Of a DNA stretch of 64,000 bases, positions 12,501-36,508 are shown in pieces. The DNA lies in contig NW_026042462.1 of the NCBI RefSeq assembly GCF_023856365.1, positions 124,001-188,000 of the forward strand. Reading direction: 5' to 3'. The position numbers and the translations under genes are program-made. Numbering within the stretch: the stretch's first letter is position 1; the number at the start of each line of letters is the position of its first letter. Under the pieces are notes generated by a model. That model was not told the DNA's origin. It was given only the letters and a program-made list of their open reading frames with translations, and ran no database searches. Source of the stretch: Brienomyrus brachyistius. Lineage: Eukaryota; Chordata; Actinopteri; Osteoglossiformes; Mormyridae.

Positions 12501-15500
12501 GACCCACCTCCTCTACAATCTAATTGGTTATCTCTCTGAACCAATCATTTTTCCTTCTGCCCTCAGAACATTTTTGTGAGGGTAAAACTCCCACGAGCGA
12601 ATCACATGCAAGGAATCAGACAGTAGGAATTCTGCTCACACTCAGCTCCTGGCTTTACTAAGCAGACATCCAGTCTAGAAACCATGAATAATATAGCACT
12701 ATTACGAGTATGTATTGTGGGACTGCTGACGTACTTACGTTAGCATGGAAAACGAGAGCAGGAAGTGAGGAAGAAGTGAGACAGAAAGATGAGCACAACG
12801 AAGTGCTGTCACACTCACACGAGCTTCCCTCGGATGCCCTCCACCAAAAACACTGATTATCACTTCACTTCCTTGGGTAATTTGGGGCCCAAGGCAACAG
12901 CCTATTCTGCCTATAGCTGCCATATATATATAGATATTAATATACATATTTTTTCTTCATGACTTTGATCTTATCTAGGCCCCGAGCGGCTCTCTTGTTT
13001 GCCCGGATCCGGTCCTGTGACTGACAGAGGCGATAAACAGCAGGTACTGGCATTACGGAAAAAATGTATATGCTTAATAAAAAGCTCAGACCAGCTGGAC
13101 TCGGGAGTTGTGCCGGTTCCTTCGCTCAGGGCCTTGTTCTTGAACGCTGAATGTTCCGGCTGCAGAAAAATCAGAGGGTGAGAAATCCTTAGCTGAACTT
13201 CAGATGAAGAGTGAGCTCGTTTCTCTCAAGCAGACTGACGCCGGTCTAACGCTGCATTAATACCCCGTAGCATACTTGGTCACATTTCCCATGATGCCAC
13301 TGGGTACAGCCCATGGCGACACTGCCCAGTAGGGGACAGTGTGACAGCTTTCCAAAAGGACCATTCGGTCCTGGAGGGCCAGTCGGGTGACACAGTATCC
13401 ATGATCAGGACTGGGGTACCCTGCTTTACAGAATAAACTACCAAATGTCGATACTGAATGCAATCTGATTTAACATGGTTTCCTTAAATCCCAATTAAAG
13501 TGCTTCAGATCAGCTCAGGACTTAACAGCAGAGAGACTATTTGGCAATTATTACGCTGCTATTTGCAATTACATCCATTATCTCTCCGCTAACATGCAGC
13601 ATTAAGCCTGAGCCGCAGGAATAGAGGTCAGATAATGGATCCGGTATTCCGGAGGTGGATCCTCTTCCAGCTCGTTTAAAAGGCCCAACAAGTGGGGGGG
13701 TGGTGGGGGGGGAGACGCAAACACAGCATGTCTGCATTTTAGCTTCAGGCCGTCTCCCAGTCCCTTCGCACTCCTCTCTCCCAGATCCAAGCATCACCAG
13801 TCTTAGCGATGCGTCTCGTGTTTCTCGGGCAAAGAGAAAGGAGGCAGGAAGCGGCCATTTTGTCATTTGCTGGTTTTAATCCCCCCCCCCCCCCCCAGCT
13901 TCCCCCGTCCCACCTGGCCGTACCAGAGTGGCAGAGCGTCCCTGCCTTTTAAACACGAGCAGCACCTGACTGGGGGGCCCTACGCTGCGTGGTTTTTGGC
14001 TCAACTGTGTTTCCGTCTAATTGGCGTCAAAACGGTGGGTTTCATCATTGAAGGTGGTGTGTGGCTGAGCGGGTTGGCAGTCGCCGCCTATGACTGGAAG
14101 GTTGCCGGTTTAAATCCCACAGTCAGCAGAGTGACATCACCACTGGACCCCTGAGAGAAGTCCCTAAACCCCCAACTGCTCTAGTCTCAATAAAAGGTAC
14201 ATCTGCAAAATAAGCTGAATTTAGGATGTGATCCGCAGCTGCGTGGCTGCCATTCCCACCTCCTGATGCCGCCCCGGATGGGGATAATGGCCCACATAAA
14301 CGCTGATGCTTATTAGCCCTGAGAGATGCTGCGCACCCAGCAGAAAGGGGGCCTAGTGACGGCCGGGATTAAGCCAGATACACACCCCACTCTGCTCCTG
14401 TCCCACACTTTCATTCTCCACTCTCCTGTGTATTCATGAACTCCAAATTACACTCAGCGAGGGTGCAGTTGCTCATTCCCGCAGCCTGCTGTCCTGTCTG
14501 TCTTCTGAAAGCTCTCGTCCCACAGAACATAGGCTTCTTCCCAGCTAAGTAATATTTCATGATCACACTGAAGCAGTAGTGGGTTATCAGGCCTGAAGTG
14601 ATATATTCCTCCCCCACAAAGTATGCATGGAGACACTCTGTGTGTCTTACTTAACGAAGATAAAACTCCCCCCCACCCCCCCCCCCCCCCCCCCGTGAAT
14701 TTTGCTGAGCTCAATGCTCTGGAGATGACGGAGATCGAAAATTATACCGGAAATGTTCCATATGTCCTTACAGATGTTTCCTTTGCCTTCCTTCATTGAA
14801 CAAACCCGTTGTCGTGGGAGAGAACTGCACAACCCCCCAGCTCTCTGTGGGGGAATGGGACCCTGCCTATGCCTTCCTGCCAATCCTGCCAAGTTTCCCC
14901 TGTAAGTTGAAGGATCTCCTAACAGGCCTGCATGTAGATTAATGTCATACCCAGGACAAAAGCAATTGCAGGTTAAGGCCCTTGCTGAAAGGCCCAACGG
15001 AGTAGAATCACTCTGGGCATTCACAGGATTTGAACCAACAACCTTCCACTTGCTTGCACAGATCCCTAGGCCCAGAGCCACCACTCTGCCCCACAACCTC
15101 AAAAAAATCCTAGAATCGCCCCCAGCCTGAGGCGATATTCGAGCTGCTGCCAAGGTGCATTGAGTTCAGGTTTACCCAGTGTGTGCTTTACTCTAATCAC
15201 AGCATACTGGGTTTTCCGCCGGGGCAGATGTAGGGAGTCAGGGGTTTCGGGGGAGGTGCTTACTGGCGGTCTGTTGACGAGCCAGTAGGCCTGTTCCTGA
15301 CATTCCAGCACGATGCGGTCCGCCTTGCGCCTCTGTTTGGCTGCCCTGGTAGGAGCAGAGCAGTCGATGGAGAGTCAGAAAGCATACTGGGTAATTAGCA
15401 TATAGCGGTAATCACTGAACTGCAAGGTAGGGTTTTCATTTTTCTGTTTCCTTTTTCACTTAGAAATGGATTTCCGACTCTAGTGTTTAGGCTGAGGTCT

Positions 15501-18500
15501 GATTTAACAGATAGGAGGGAAATTATGACCACACACCATGTTACTTTTTAATTTAGGTAACATCATCATCCTCTTAATACGAGATTTATTCATCCATTCT
15601 CATCTGTCCCCTTGTGTGCATTTATGAAATTGATTTCATAGCTCGATGCGACAGTATTCCCGGGCTGGGGTGGGGTTACCTGAGCTGCTCCTTCGCCTGC
15701 ATCACCACGAAGTCCCAGGTGTGGTTGATCCGTTTGTGCAACATGTTGTAGCTGTCCTGCGGAGACGATGTTTAAATGCGACATTGCCAGGTCGCACGGC
15801 TGGCTGCGTTGCTGCATGGGTTCACGTTATGACTCACCAGGCCGAACCCCTCCCAGGATATCAGCTGGCAGTGTCGGATTCACAAACCCTCTTACTGATG
15901 AGAACCTAAATGCGTTGACCCTGACGCAACATGGCGGCAAGTTGGTGGATGTCTATGTGCGATCCTACTATGTGCATAATTGGTGGGAGGTTTCTTACAC
16001 AAAAATGTTCTGAGGGCAGAAGGAAAATGATTGGTTCGGATAGATAACCAATCAGATTGCAGAGGAGGCAGGACCAAGATCTGATTGGTTGCTCCTGCCT
16101 CCTCTAGTTGCTCGGATCCACCTCATGTACAATCTAATTGGTTATCTCTCTGAACCAATCATTTTTCCTTCTACCCTCATAATATTTTGTGTAAGTAAAA
16201 CTCCCATGAGCATTCAGCTATCACATGATCTCATCAAGCAATGCTTCAGACCAGCGAATAAGAATAGCATTGAAATGTACATAAATAAAAATTTTCTCTT
16301 ACCTTTTCATAGTCTATCAGCTGCCCTTGCTTTCTGATATTCTTCTTAGTCAAATAAATCGCTTTAGAAGAGCAAAAGAAAGACATGGCAAGAAACTGTG
16401 TTTTTCTATTATTCTAGTAAAGGGAAGTAATGATGTAATAGGCGAGCACATGATTAATAATTGGTAATCACCGTAATCTAGCTCGGAGGCTGGCCACTGC
16501 TGAGAGCTCCAGAAGTACGGAGTCTAGCAAAAAGGAGATGCTGTCATTTGAAACTATTCAGAAGCAGCGTGACAAAGGTGCTTTGTGATTTAACATGTCA
16601 GGGACAAGGCGGGTGGAAGGCATTTTGCTACTTTAACTGGCATTGGTTCTCATACATCAGTGTTTCCCAATCCGGTCCTCGGCGACACACAGATGATCCA
16701 CGTTTTTGCTCCCTCCCAGCTCCCTACCAGACAGTCTACGTTTTTGCACCCTCTCAGCTCTGGAGCCCGGACCAGATTGAGAAATACTGTCCTACACGGT
16801 AATTCCGCAGTCTCTCCAACGAATAGTTTCGATATGCGTGCCCCCCCACATGGCCACCACCCTCTCGCGCTGCCCTCCATCTGAAGAAACCGTGGTTTTA
16901 GGTTACCTGGAAGCGATACGGCGTCTCGTCGGGCCCCAGGACGAGCGTCCTGGGGTCCTTTAGGGGGTAAATGTAGCCGTGCTTCACGATCAGATTCCCC
17001 ACATGAAGTGCCTCTGAAAACACACAAAGTGGTCACTCATTTCCACGTAAACTACTCAAAGCTCAAACAAATCCACTACTCGTAGCCCAGATTTAGGCAT
17101 AGTAATTCTCTAAATTTTTGTCAGTGGAATACAGTAGAACACACGATAACTAGAAACTGAGTAGGCATATTATATTTTATTTTACGGTATAGCAAGTAAC
17201 TGGAAAAAACGTTGACATGGTGCACAGAATAAGCCGCGGGGATGGTGCATTCCTCATCGGAACTATAATTAATTACGAGTAATTGGGACTTTCCACTTTC
17301 CGGCTGCCTCCGCGGCCATTGGCAGTCAGGCGCTCCCGGGGGTTTCAGACCGGCGCAGCAACAGCGCTGCTAGGGGGAAGCCTAGTGTTTACAGGGAGGG
17401 GTAACTGCTTACCGGGGCAACAGGTTTTTTGCCCATTCAAGTCTGTTAATGCATCTGCCATCTACTGCCTAAAAGTCCCCTCCTTTCCATTCCGACTTCT
17501 TTTCCAATCTGGGCTGTAAATCAGGGAAATCTGCTCCCTTGCTATTTAAAACCTCATCTGCATCGCCCGGGAATTCAGGACAACAGCGTCTTGCAGAAGT
17601 GCATAATGAGGGAGACGGATAGCGATATTTCTCCAGGCATGACTGACTGCCTCTGGCTATCAGCGAAGTTTGCATCGGGACTATCAAACCGTACAGCTCA
17701 GCATGCGTAGCGGCGCGACTCGGGACTGGCCTACAGATTATTTGTACTAATAGCCTCTCAGCAGAAAGATAAATAATTCAGCAGATAAATTGACGCCAGG
17801 GGAAGAAAATCCCAAAAGCTTCAGGCGAATGGGGTGTCTATGTTATGGACAAGCTCAATTCTGACATTTATTAATTCACAGGCTCAGCAATATCAATGGA
17901 ACAGAACATGCTTCTGTCAGACACGTGAATTGCATATGCTTACACATAAATGCAGCTAGGCTAATCTGTTGTATGGATGACAAATTCTATTACTTCATTT
18001 GTATTTATTATTCAAAAGACTCGTTTATTTCTGTTATTTTATTACAAAAAAAAAAAAACCTGATGACGTCTTTCGCCAGCAGGGGCGCCATCGTCGTCAC
18101 GAAGGGAAAAAAACAATCGATTAACCTCACATAAGAGCACCAGGTAACGCTTCCCTACATACTTCTCGGCCCTACCTTCTTCCATGATGGAGTACTTCTG
18201 AATTAGCCACTCCACGATATCATTTCCTGGGAAGGCATAGCGAGGAAGGCATCTAGTTAGAGTCGAGAAATGCATTAAGCCGTCATAAATCAAAAACGCT
18301 GAACTCGATAAATAAATTACATAAATAAATATGAGCGCAAGGAGATCGATGACAGTCTTAATGCACAGGATTCCCGAAGACCGCCGATGTATGGGCTTTC
18401 CTGTGAAGGGCTTAAATGACCATTAGGACCCGGCCCCCGGGACACTGCACGGCCGGGTGTAAGACAACCCGGGCGGCATGAAAAATTATTTTTAAAAAGT

Positions 18501-19523
18501 AAAATATGTATCGTGCACCTGTCATCGCATGTGGAATCACTGTGATTAACAGTCTTTGATTCTTCATCTTTATCCCCATGTCGGGATCTTGCATCGCCAC
18601 AATGACTTGTTCAATCTGGGATAAGAAGAATAGTCAAAATCGTGAAATCAAGGTGACGACAGACATAGTGAAAACGTTCAACCTAGTAATATAATAATTG
18701 CTTAATGTGTGATTTGATATGTAATCGTTATATTCATCATTAAATCACCGGAGAGACACACTCATATATTTAGGCATATATATAAGTAAACTACAAGGTT
18801 TTTCCTCTGACTATCTTAACTGCACGTCAAAGACGTTATCGGATATTCCCGACTACAGACTTTCGGTTTGATCATTTATTCGCGTTATTAATTCGGCTCC
18901 TGATTACATTAAACTAAACATGCTCAGATTGTTACAACCTTTGCTTGTCGGTTATTTTTGGGATCTTTCTGGATGGGCTCAAGGCGGGGTCTGTAAGCAC
19001 AAGCAAACTGCCAGCACTTTTGTTTTACATGAAAATAGTTTGATGTCGGCCTATTGCGTTATTGTCTGGCTATAATTTGGAGGCAATATTAAACAATAGG
19101 CCCATATATTGTAAATATACATGTTGTGTTGTTTTGTTGTTATCACAAACGTATAGCCTGATCATAAATTTCATGGATACCTGGATGTTGTATGTTCCAT
19201 TATATTTATGAATGAATGATTTATGTGAAGTCTGGCTTAGATTCGAGAATTAATCATATAGATTAAAAAAAGTTTTCATTTAAAACTTATCTCATATAAT
19301 AAAATCCTCGTCCGAACGAACATATGTCAGAATGAAAAAACATTTAAATTATTTTTGTGATGCATCAGTATCAATAGCTACAACGTCATAACAGATATAG
19401 ATATAATGCGGTTCATACTTTTGAAGTTGATGCGTATCTCCCGAAAAAAATCAACTCCAGAAGAGTCCGCGTCTGTAAATGCCTGAACTTCGGAATCGAT
19501 CCTACCTTTGTTAGGCGCGGCAT
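9505..19523 (-). CDS. rgs11: rgs11, regulator of G-protein signaling 11 (R7 family)
   Basis: R7-family RGS protein: an N-terminal DEP/DHEX region, a GGL-type segment that pairs with Gbeta5, and a C-terminal RGS domain that speeds GTP hydrolysis on Galpha-i/o; in vertebrates RGS11 acts in retinal ON-bipolar cells. Exons in transcript order: 19523-19506 (MPRLTK), 18615-18519 ([16 protein letters not shown]), 18226-18176 ([15 protein letters not shown]), 17013-16907 ([14 protein letters not shown]), 16523-16472 (TPYFW), 16361-16303 ([13 protein letters not shown]), 15756-15680, 15345-15264 (AYWLVNRPP), about 13159-13092, about 13014-12965, 12287-12259, 11970-11909 (RVKSSICLE), 11209-11096 (SNPWITDDT), 11002-10887 (RVERWGFGF), 10515-10428 ([11 protein letters not shown]), 10299-10161 ([19 protein letters not shown]), 10077-9995 (DSYARYLKS), 9637-9505 ([12 protein letters not shown], ending TAA). 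RGS11 is preferred over RGS9 because of the N-terminus and the VFPF/RHSS tail. The linker exons near 13 kb are uncertain; phases elsewhere join cleanly. Confidence 0.93.
10612..10795 (-). repeat. tRNA-derived SINE remnant, reverse orientation, in rgs11 intron
   Basis: A T-tract near 10640 is followed by a stretch ending in the reverse complement of tRNA-like A and B boxes (GGTCATCAGCTCAAATCCC read on the minus strand). It is related to the copy at 24610-24806. The family name is not assigned. Confidence 0.6.
11425..11535 (-). repeat. SINE-like fragment, reverse orientation
   Basis: Contains the string GGTTAAGGGCCTTG and a reverse B-box-like TTGAACCGGCGACC. A similar block recurs at about 51770-51885. 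Confidence 0.45.
12341..12597. mobile_element. Palindromic MITE, copy 1 (relative of the element seeding the 29-bp array)
   Basis: Long imperfect inverted repeat. The left end has TTATGGGAGTTTTACTTGCG and the right end has the matching GGTAAAACTCCCACGAG. Inside both arms lie GATTGGTTCAGAGAGATAAC-type blocks next to CCAATCAG. No transposase frame, so non-autonomous. It sits in an rgs11 intron between the exons at 12259 and about 12965. Confidence 0.75.
14052..14205 (+). repeat. tRNA-derived SINE
   Basis: A-box-like GTGTGGCTGAGCGGGTTGGC is followed by the B-box-like GGTTTAAATCC at 14107-14117. The tail contains AATAAAAGG and a GCAAAATAA-like end resembling the copy at 23813. Confidence 0.65.
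14945..15105 (-). repeat. tRNA-derived SINE fragment, reverse orientation
   Basis: The plus strand has ACAGGATTTGAACCAACAACC, the reverse complement of a B box, and a reverse A-box-like region near 15085. Lies in an rgs11 intron. Confidence 0.55.
15981..16212. mobile_element. Palindromic MITE, copy 2
   Basis: Same family as 12341-12597. The left arm has CACAAAAATGTTCTGAGGGC, then GATTGGTTCGGATAGATAAC and CCAATCAGATTG. The right arm repeats these inverted and ends GTAAAACTCCCATGAGC. Its GGTTCGGATAGA block is close to the unit of the large array at 29567. Confidence 0.75.
16660..16788. mobile_element. Small MITE with TGTTTCCCAAT-type ends, degraded
   Basis: Begins TGTTTCCCAATCCGGTCCTC and ends with the approximate inverse GGACCAGATTGAGAAATAC. 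A better-preserved member lies at 26521-26688. Confidence 0.6.
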
Positions 19524-20091
19524 CTGTGTCTTGCAGCTGTTCCCTTGGATAAAGATGTTAATTGTCATGCTTACAGCATCTCGATCTCCGGCGTTTGTGA
19601 AGTTGGGATTGATGCTGTCCTGTGTTTTTTTTTTCCTTCCACACTTAAGCTCTGCTTGTTACTGCCCCATAGCGGAGCGCAAGTGAAACGGACTACCGGA
19701 GATTTGCACTGTTTTTCTGTTAGTGTGTATAATCAAAATATGACTCAGTTTGGCCAGTTAGAAAAATATGATAATAGAAAAGTATTCTTTTCCTCTCACT
19801 TTTTTTTCTTGATTTAATTACCGACTTCACGTACTTACACTGTGTCCCGTTGCACGATGTAATATTGCGAAACTATGATTTTGTGGCAGTGTTTTGTAAA
19901 GGAATTTTCCGTTTAATCATCGTCTTAGTATAAAGCTATATGGTTGTTCTGGTATCAGTGGACGTACATTATGTATTTTTTCTTCTCTTGAGCACCATGG
20001 TCATGACATGAAGCTCAGTCATTGATTACTCGCAAATGTTAGTAGTCATCCGCTGTTTATCTTGAAGATGTAAAAGTAGTGCGCGTACATC

Positions 20092-20163
20092 TCCTCGTTA
20101 GTATAGTGGTGAGTATCCCCGCCTGTCACGCGGGAGACCGGGGTTCGATTCCCCGACGGGGAG
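20092..20163 (+). tRNA. tRNA-Asp (anticodon GTC)
   Basis: A 72-nt cloverleaf. The acceptor stem pairs TCCTCGT with the closing ACGGGGAG region. The A box region is TTAGTATAGTGGTGAG, the anticodon GTC lies at 20125-20127 in loop CTGTCAC closed by a CCCGC/GCGGG stem, and the B box is GGTTCGATTCC. It matches the vertebrate cytosolic tRNA-Asp consensus essentially throughout. No intron; CCA is not encoded, as expected in eukaryotes. Confidence 0.98.
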
Positions 20164-20173
20164 AGTCTGCATC

Positions 20174-20178
20174 TTTTT
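20174..20178 (+). terminator. Pol III terminator of tRNA-Asp
   Basis: A run of five T begins 11 bases after the tRNA 3' end, the usual Pol III stop. Confidence 0.85.
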
Positions 20179-20722
20179 GCCTCGGTCTCAAAAGGCACCA
20201 AGCTAGAACCGGCCCCGTGTTAGTGGAAACGGGGCTTGTGACTTGTACTCATGCATAATATTCTGCGGGTCGCTCAGCAGCGCAGCATATGAAACTAGAC
20301 TCGGATTGTAAGTGTGTGGTTTTGATAATTGATGTATGGATGGATGGATCCTTAATAAGAGATATAAACAATAAGGTCCAGTCGCCAACTAATCATGTAA
20401 AATACGTCATAAACTCATGGTTGTTAAACCCAGAATAAAAATGAAGACGTATAACTAGGAAAGTCAACTTGCACATTTCAATTTTGGTTCGATATAATCA
20501 CGTTGTCCTTAACCCTCCAGTGCAGGAGGGGACGGTAATGCGCATCGAATGTTTCCGAACCTGTGTGTGATACAACCGAGGAAGAGCCGATGACTTCGGG
20601 GGAGGAGGGGCAGGCGACTCGGAAGAAAAAGCAGCAGAACCCAATGCAGCCTGTAGCCCATTCAAAGGCCTACTGTTGGACCTCTGCTTATTTTGCAATA
20701 CGTCTTTAGTACGGACTGAAAA

Positions 20723-32391
<11,669 letters not shown>

Positions 32392-34535
32392 CAGATTGTC
32401 CGTCGCCTATCTGAGCCAATCAGATTGTCCGTCGCCTATCTGAGCCAACCAGATTGTCCGTCGCCTATCTGAGCCAATCAGATTGTCCGTCGCCTATCTG
32501 AGCCAATCAGATTGTCCGTCGCCTATCTGAGCCAATCAGATCGTCCGTCGCCTATCTGAACCAATCAGATCGTCCGTCGCCTATCTGAACCAATCAGATC
32601 GTCCGTCGCCTATCTGAACCAATCAGATCGTCCGTCGCCTATCTGAACCAATCAGATCGTCCGTCGCCTATCTGAACCAATCAGATCGTCCGTCGCCTAT
32701 CTGAACCAATCAGATCGTCCGTCGCCTATCTGAGCCAATCAGATCGTCCGTCGCCTATCTGAGCCAATCAGATCGTCCGTCGCCTATCTGAACCAATCAG
32801 ATTGTCCGTCGCCTATCTGAACCAATCAGATTGTCCGTCGCCTATCTGAGCCAATCAGATTGTCCGTCGCCTATCTGAACCAATCAGATCGTCCGTCGCC
32901 TATCTGAACCAATCAGATCGTCCGTCGCCTATCTGAACCAATCAGATCGTCCGTCGCCTATCTGAACCAATCAGATCGTCCGTCGCCTATCTGAACCAAT
33001 CAGATCGTCCGTCGCCTATCTGAACCAATCAGATCGTCCGTCGCCTATCTGAGCCAATCAGATCGTCCGTCGCCTATCTGAGCCAATCAGATCGTCCGTC
33101 GCCTATCTGAACCAATCAGATCGTCCGTCGCCTATCTGAACCAATCAGATCGTCCGTCGCCTATCTGAGCCAATCAGATCGTCCGTCGCCTATCTGAGCC
33201 AATCAGATTGTCCGTCGCCTATCTGAGCCAATCAGATTGTCCGTCGCCTATCTGAGCCAATCAGATTGTCCGTCGCCTATCTGAGCCAATCAGATTGTCC
33301 GTCGCCTATCTGAACCAATCAGATTGTCCGTCGCCTATCTGAACCAATCAGATTGTCCGTCGCCTATCTGAACCAATCAGATTGTCCGTCGCCTATCTGA
33401 ACCAATCAGATTGTCCGTCGCCTATCTGAGCCAATCAGATTGTCCGTCGCCTATCTGAGCCAATCAGATTGTCCGTCGCCTATCTGAGCCAATCAGATTG
33501 TCCGTCGCCTATCTGAGCCAATCAGATTGTCCGTCGCCTATCTGAGCCAATCAGATTGTCCGTCGCCTATCTGAGCCAATCAGATTGTCCGTCGCCTATC
33601 TGAGCCAATCAGATTGTCCGTCGCCTATCTGAGCCAATCAGATTGTCCGTCGCCTATCTGAGCCAATCAGATTGTCCGTCGCCTATCTGAGCCAATCAGA
33701 TTGTCCGTCGCCTATCTGAGCCAATCAGATTGTCCGTCGCCTATCTGAGCCAATCAGATTGTCCGTCGCCTATCTGAGCCAATCAGATTGTCCGTCGCCT
33801 ATCTGAGCCAATCAGATTGTCCGTCGCCTATCTGAGCCAATCAGATTGTCCGTCGCCTATCTGAGCCAATCAGATTGTCCGTCGCCTATCTGAGCCAATC
33901 AGATTGTCCGTCGCCTATCTGAGCCAATCAGATTGTCCGTCGCCTATCTGAGCCAATCAGATTGTCCGTCGCCTATCTGAGCCAATCAGATTGTCCGTCG
34001 CCTATCTGAGCCAATCAGATTGTCCGTCGCCTATCTGAGCCAATCAGATTGTCCGTCGCCTATCTGAGCCAATCAGATTGTCCGTCGCCTATCTGAGCCA
34101 ATCAGATTGTCCGTCGCCTATCTGAGCCAATCAGATTGTCCGTCGCCTATCTGAGCCAATCAGATTGTCCGTCGCCTATCTGAGCCAATCAGATTGTCCG
34201 TCGCCTATCTGAGCCAATCAGATTGTCCGTCGCCTATCTGAGCCAATCAGATTGTCCGTCGCCTATCTGAGCCAATCAGATTGTCCGTCGCCTATGAGCC
34301 AATCAGATTGTCCGTCGCCTATCTGAGCCAATCAGATTGTCCGTCGCCTATCTGAGCCAATCAGATTGTCCGTCGCCTATCTGAGCCAATCAGATTGTCC
34401 GTCGCCTATCTGAGCCAATCAGATTGTCCGTCGCCTATCTGAGCCAATCAGATTGTCCGTCGCCTATCTGAGCCAATCAGATTGTCCGTCGCCTATCTGA
34501 GCCAATCAGATTGTCCGTCGCCTATCTGAACCAAT
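32392..34535 (-). repeat. 29-bp minisatellite, inverted arm, about 74 units
   Basis: The same unit as the forward arm but reverse-complemented: CAGATTGTCCGTCGCCTATC then TGAGCCAAT. The switch is exact: GGACAATCTG (32377-32386), spacer ATTGG, CAGATTGTCC (from 32392). GATCG/GAACC variant units cluster between about 32540 and 33180. One unit near 34293 lacks a few bases. The arm ends at CTGAACCAAT (34535), where unrelated repeat DNA begins. Confidence 0.98.
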
Positions 34536-34559
34536 TTTTTGTGTTTGTGAAAACGGGTC

Positions 34560-35800
34560 TTTAATCGGGGAAACGGAGCGGGTAGAGCAGGACGGAACGC
34601 AGGCATTGACAAACTACAATGACGGACAGGGCAAACAGGTAAGACCAGGACTTAAAATAGGTCATGACTAATCAAAGTAATCGGGCAAAGCAGGAGACGA
34701 TCAGGGAAGCACACGTGGGTAATCAGGGGGCGTGGCACACACGAGGAGCGGACAAGCCGGGCATATATGTATATCTATATAAAACCTCATTAATGAGGGA
34801 CAGGGAACAGAACGGACAGACAGAACTGGCACAGGGGAAGGAGCCAGGACAAGACTTGACATAAGACAGGAAAGGCAGAGAAACAGATCAGAAAGGGGGA
34901 CACGGAGGGAACAGGCAGGACAAAAGGACCGGGAGTGAACGAAGGGAACATCGGGGAAAGAGGAGCAGAAGCCAGAGGGACGAGGGACAAAGAGAGGAGG
35001 GACAGAGACAGGAGGAACAAAGCGAGGGGGAGCAGAGGCAGGAGGGACAAAGACGGGAGGCCAGGGAGAGAAGGAGGGGGAACCAAGAGGAGCCCGAGGG
35101 AGACCCAGCGGGCGACGGGAGGCAGCCGGAAGGGCTGCAGGCGGCCGGGAGGCCGGAGCCGGAGGGGCCGAGGAGATGGGGTGAGGGACAGACGCAGGGA
35201 CGAAGGAGGGAGTCGGAGGGGAGACCAGGGAAGGGGACGAAGGAGCTGGAAGGGACCCTGGCGAGGGCAAGGAGAGAGGGGGAGCCGCAGCAGACGGCGA
35301 CGTCCTCCGACACGCCAGAGCGGGAGGACCAGCAGGCGAATGAGGAGCCGCCGTCGGGGGGCCCGCAGGCAACCGATAAGACGCCGGAGGAGGGACCGAG
35401 GCAGGGCGACGAGGCCGCGGAGGGGGACCCGCAGACGACAGCCGACCCGGAGGGCCAGGACCCGCAGGCGCCGACCAAGCCCTAGCGCCGGCGAGGGAGG
35501 GCGAGCCAGGGGGCTGGGCGGGTGGGACCCCAGCCGTGCGTCTGTGTCCTCTCCCCTTATGGGACACAGACATAAGGACCCGTGGCCGGGGTCGGGCTCG
35601 TCGGGGTGAGGGTACCAGAGTCACAGGGGGAGAAGGGACTGGAGTGGGGCCAGGGACTGGAGCTGCAGGCTGCAGAGGGGGCGCCTGCCCGGGAGCTGCA
35701 GGCAGGGAAAGCGCCTCGGACGTGGGCGCGGTAGCTGCAGGCAGCGGAGACGGCTGCTCGGGCTCTGGGGCCGCAGGGGGCACTTATTTTATTATATAAA
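34560..35800 (-). mobile_element. Dispersed retroelement-like repeat with a proline-rich frame (copy 1)
   Basis: GC-rich block whose minus strand is open from 35783 to 34701 (360 codons), almost wholly Pro/Ala/Ser/Leu and ending in CATPPDYPRVLP. The same ending and the same flank (GATCAGGGAAGCACACGTGG, then AATCAGGGGGCGTGGCACAC) recur at 54895-55440. I read this as a dispersed element, perhaps the 3' part of an LTR retrotransposon, not a host gene: two frames are open through the low-complexity stretch and composition explains the length. No reverse transcriptase or LTR pair is seen here. Confidence 0.5.
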
Positions 35801-35839
35801 ATAAGTGTCACACAACCGGGGTGACATGCCTTGCCTGCT

Positions 35840-36270
35840 TGTGGGATGAGGAAGACTCAGGGACTGGAAATGGGATTAAAACTGAAGATGTGCTCATTCC
35901 TTTGTGTATTTACAAATTTTCCTTCCGTCAGACATGAGGAGTTTGCTGCTATATTTGGCACTAATAGAGATTCTGATGCTGCTATTTTTATTGTCTATTA
36001 GTTTGTTATTATTTACAAGTTCTGTTGTGTTTTTGCATTTTTCTCTTCTGGTTAATTAACTGCTGTCTGATTGCTGTGAAGTATGAGTGTGGTGAGTAAG
36101 ACTCAGGGACTGGAAGTGGGATTACAACTGAAGATAACATGCTTATTCCTTTTTGTATTGTTTACAAATTTCCTTCCGTCAAACATGAGGAGTTTGCTGC
36201 TATATTGTGCACTAACAGAGATTCTGATGCTGCTATTTTTATTGTTTATAAATGTGTTATTGTTTCCAAG
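35840..36270. repeat. Tandem duplication of a roughly 245-bp segment
   Basis: AAGACTCAGGGACTGGAA occurs near 35851 and again near 36096, and ATGAGGAGTTTGCTGCTATA near 35935 and 36185, so two adjacent diverged copies are present. No gene. Confidence 0.75.
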
Positions 36271-36349
36271 TTGAGTATTCAATAAATGCTAAATTGAGAA
36301 ATTTTGTGTATCGTTTGTTATTATTAGTGTGATATTTTACCATGCAAAT

Positions 36350-36470
36350 AGAGGGGAAAACGTCCAATTATCGGCCAAAAAAAATCAGCAGCATATATCG
36401 GCCATCGCCTGACCCTGACTCCTAAATATCGGCATCGGCTATTGAAAAACCCATATCGGTCGACCTCTAG
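36350..36470. mobile_element. hAT-type transposon end (ATATCGGTCGACCTCTAG terminus)
   Basis: Ends in CCCATATCGGTCGACCTCTA after repeated ATCGGC blocks, the usual look of a common fish hAT terminus. The other end is not identified here. Confidence 0.5.
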
Positions 36471-36508
36471 TAACAGTACATTCTGTCCAATTCATCCATC
36501 GAGTTAAG

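Larger units (their letters stand above)
19524..20722. other. Head-to-head intergenic region of rgs11 and u2af2
   Basis: Separates the rgs11 start codon (minus, 19523) from the u2af2 start codon (plus, 20723). It must hold both promoters and contains the tRNA-Asp gene. The u2af2-proximal 200 bases are more GC-rich, with a GGAGGAGGGGCAGG stretch near 20600. I do not assign individual factor sites. Confidence 0.6.

Noticed and set aside
34701..35783. A 360-residue proline-rich host protein on the minus strand
   Set aside because: Low-complexity composition keeps several frames open at once; the ending and flanks recur at 55.1 kb, so it belongs to a dispersed repeat.
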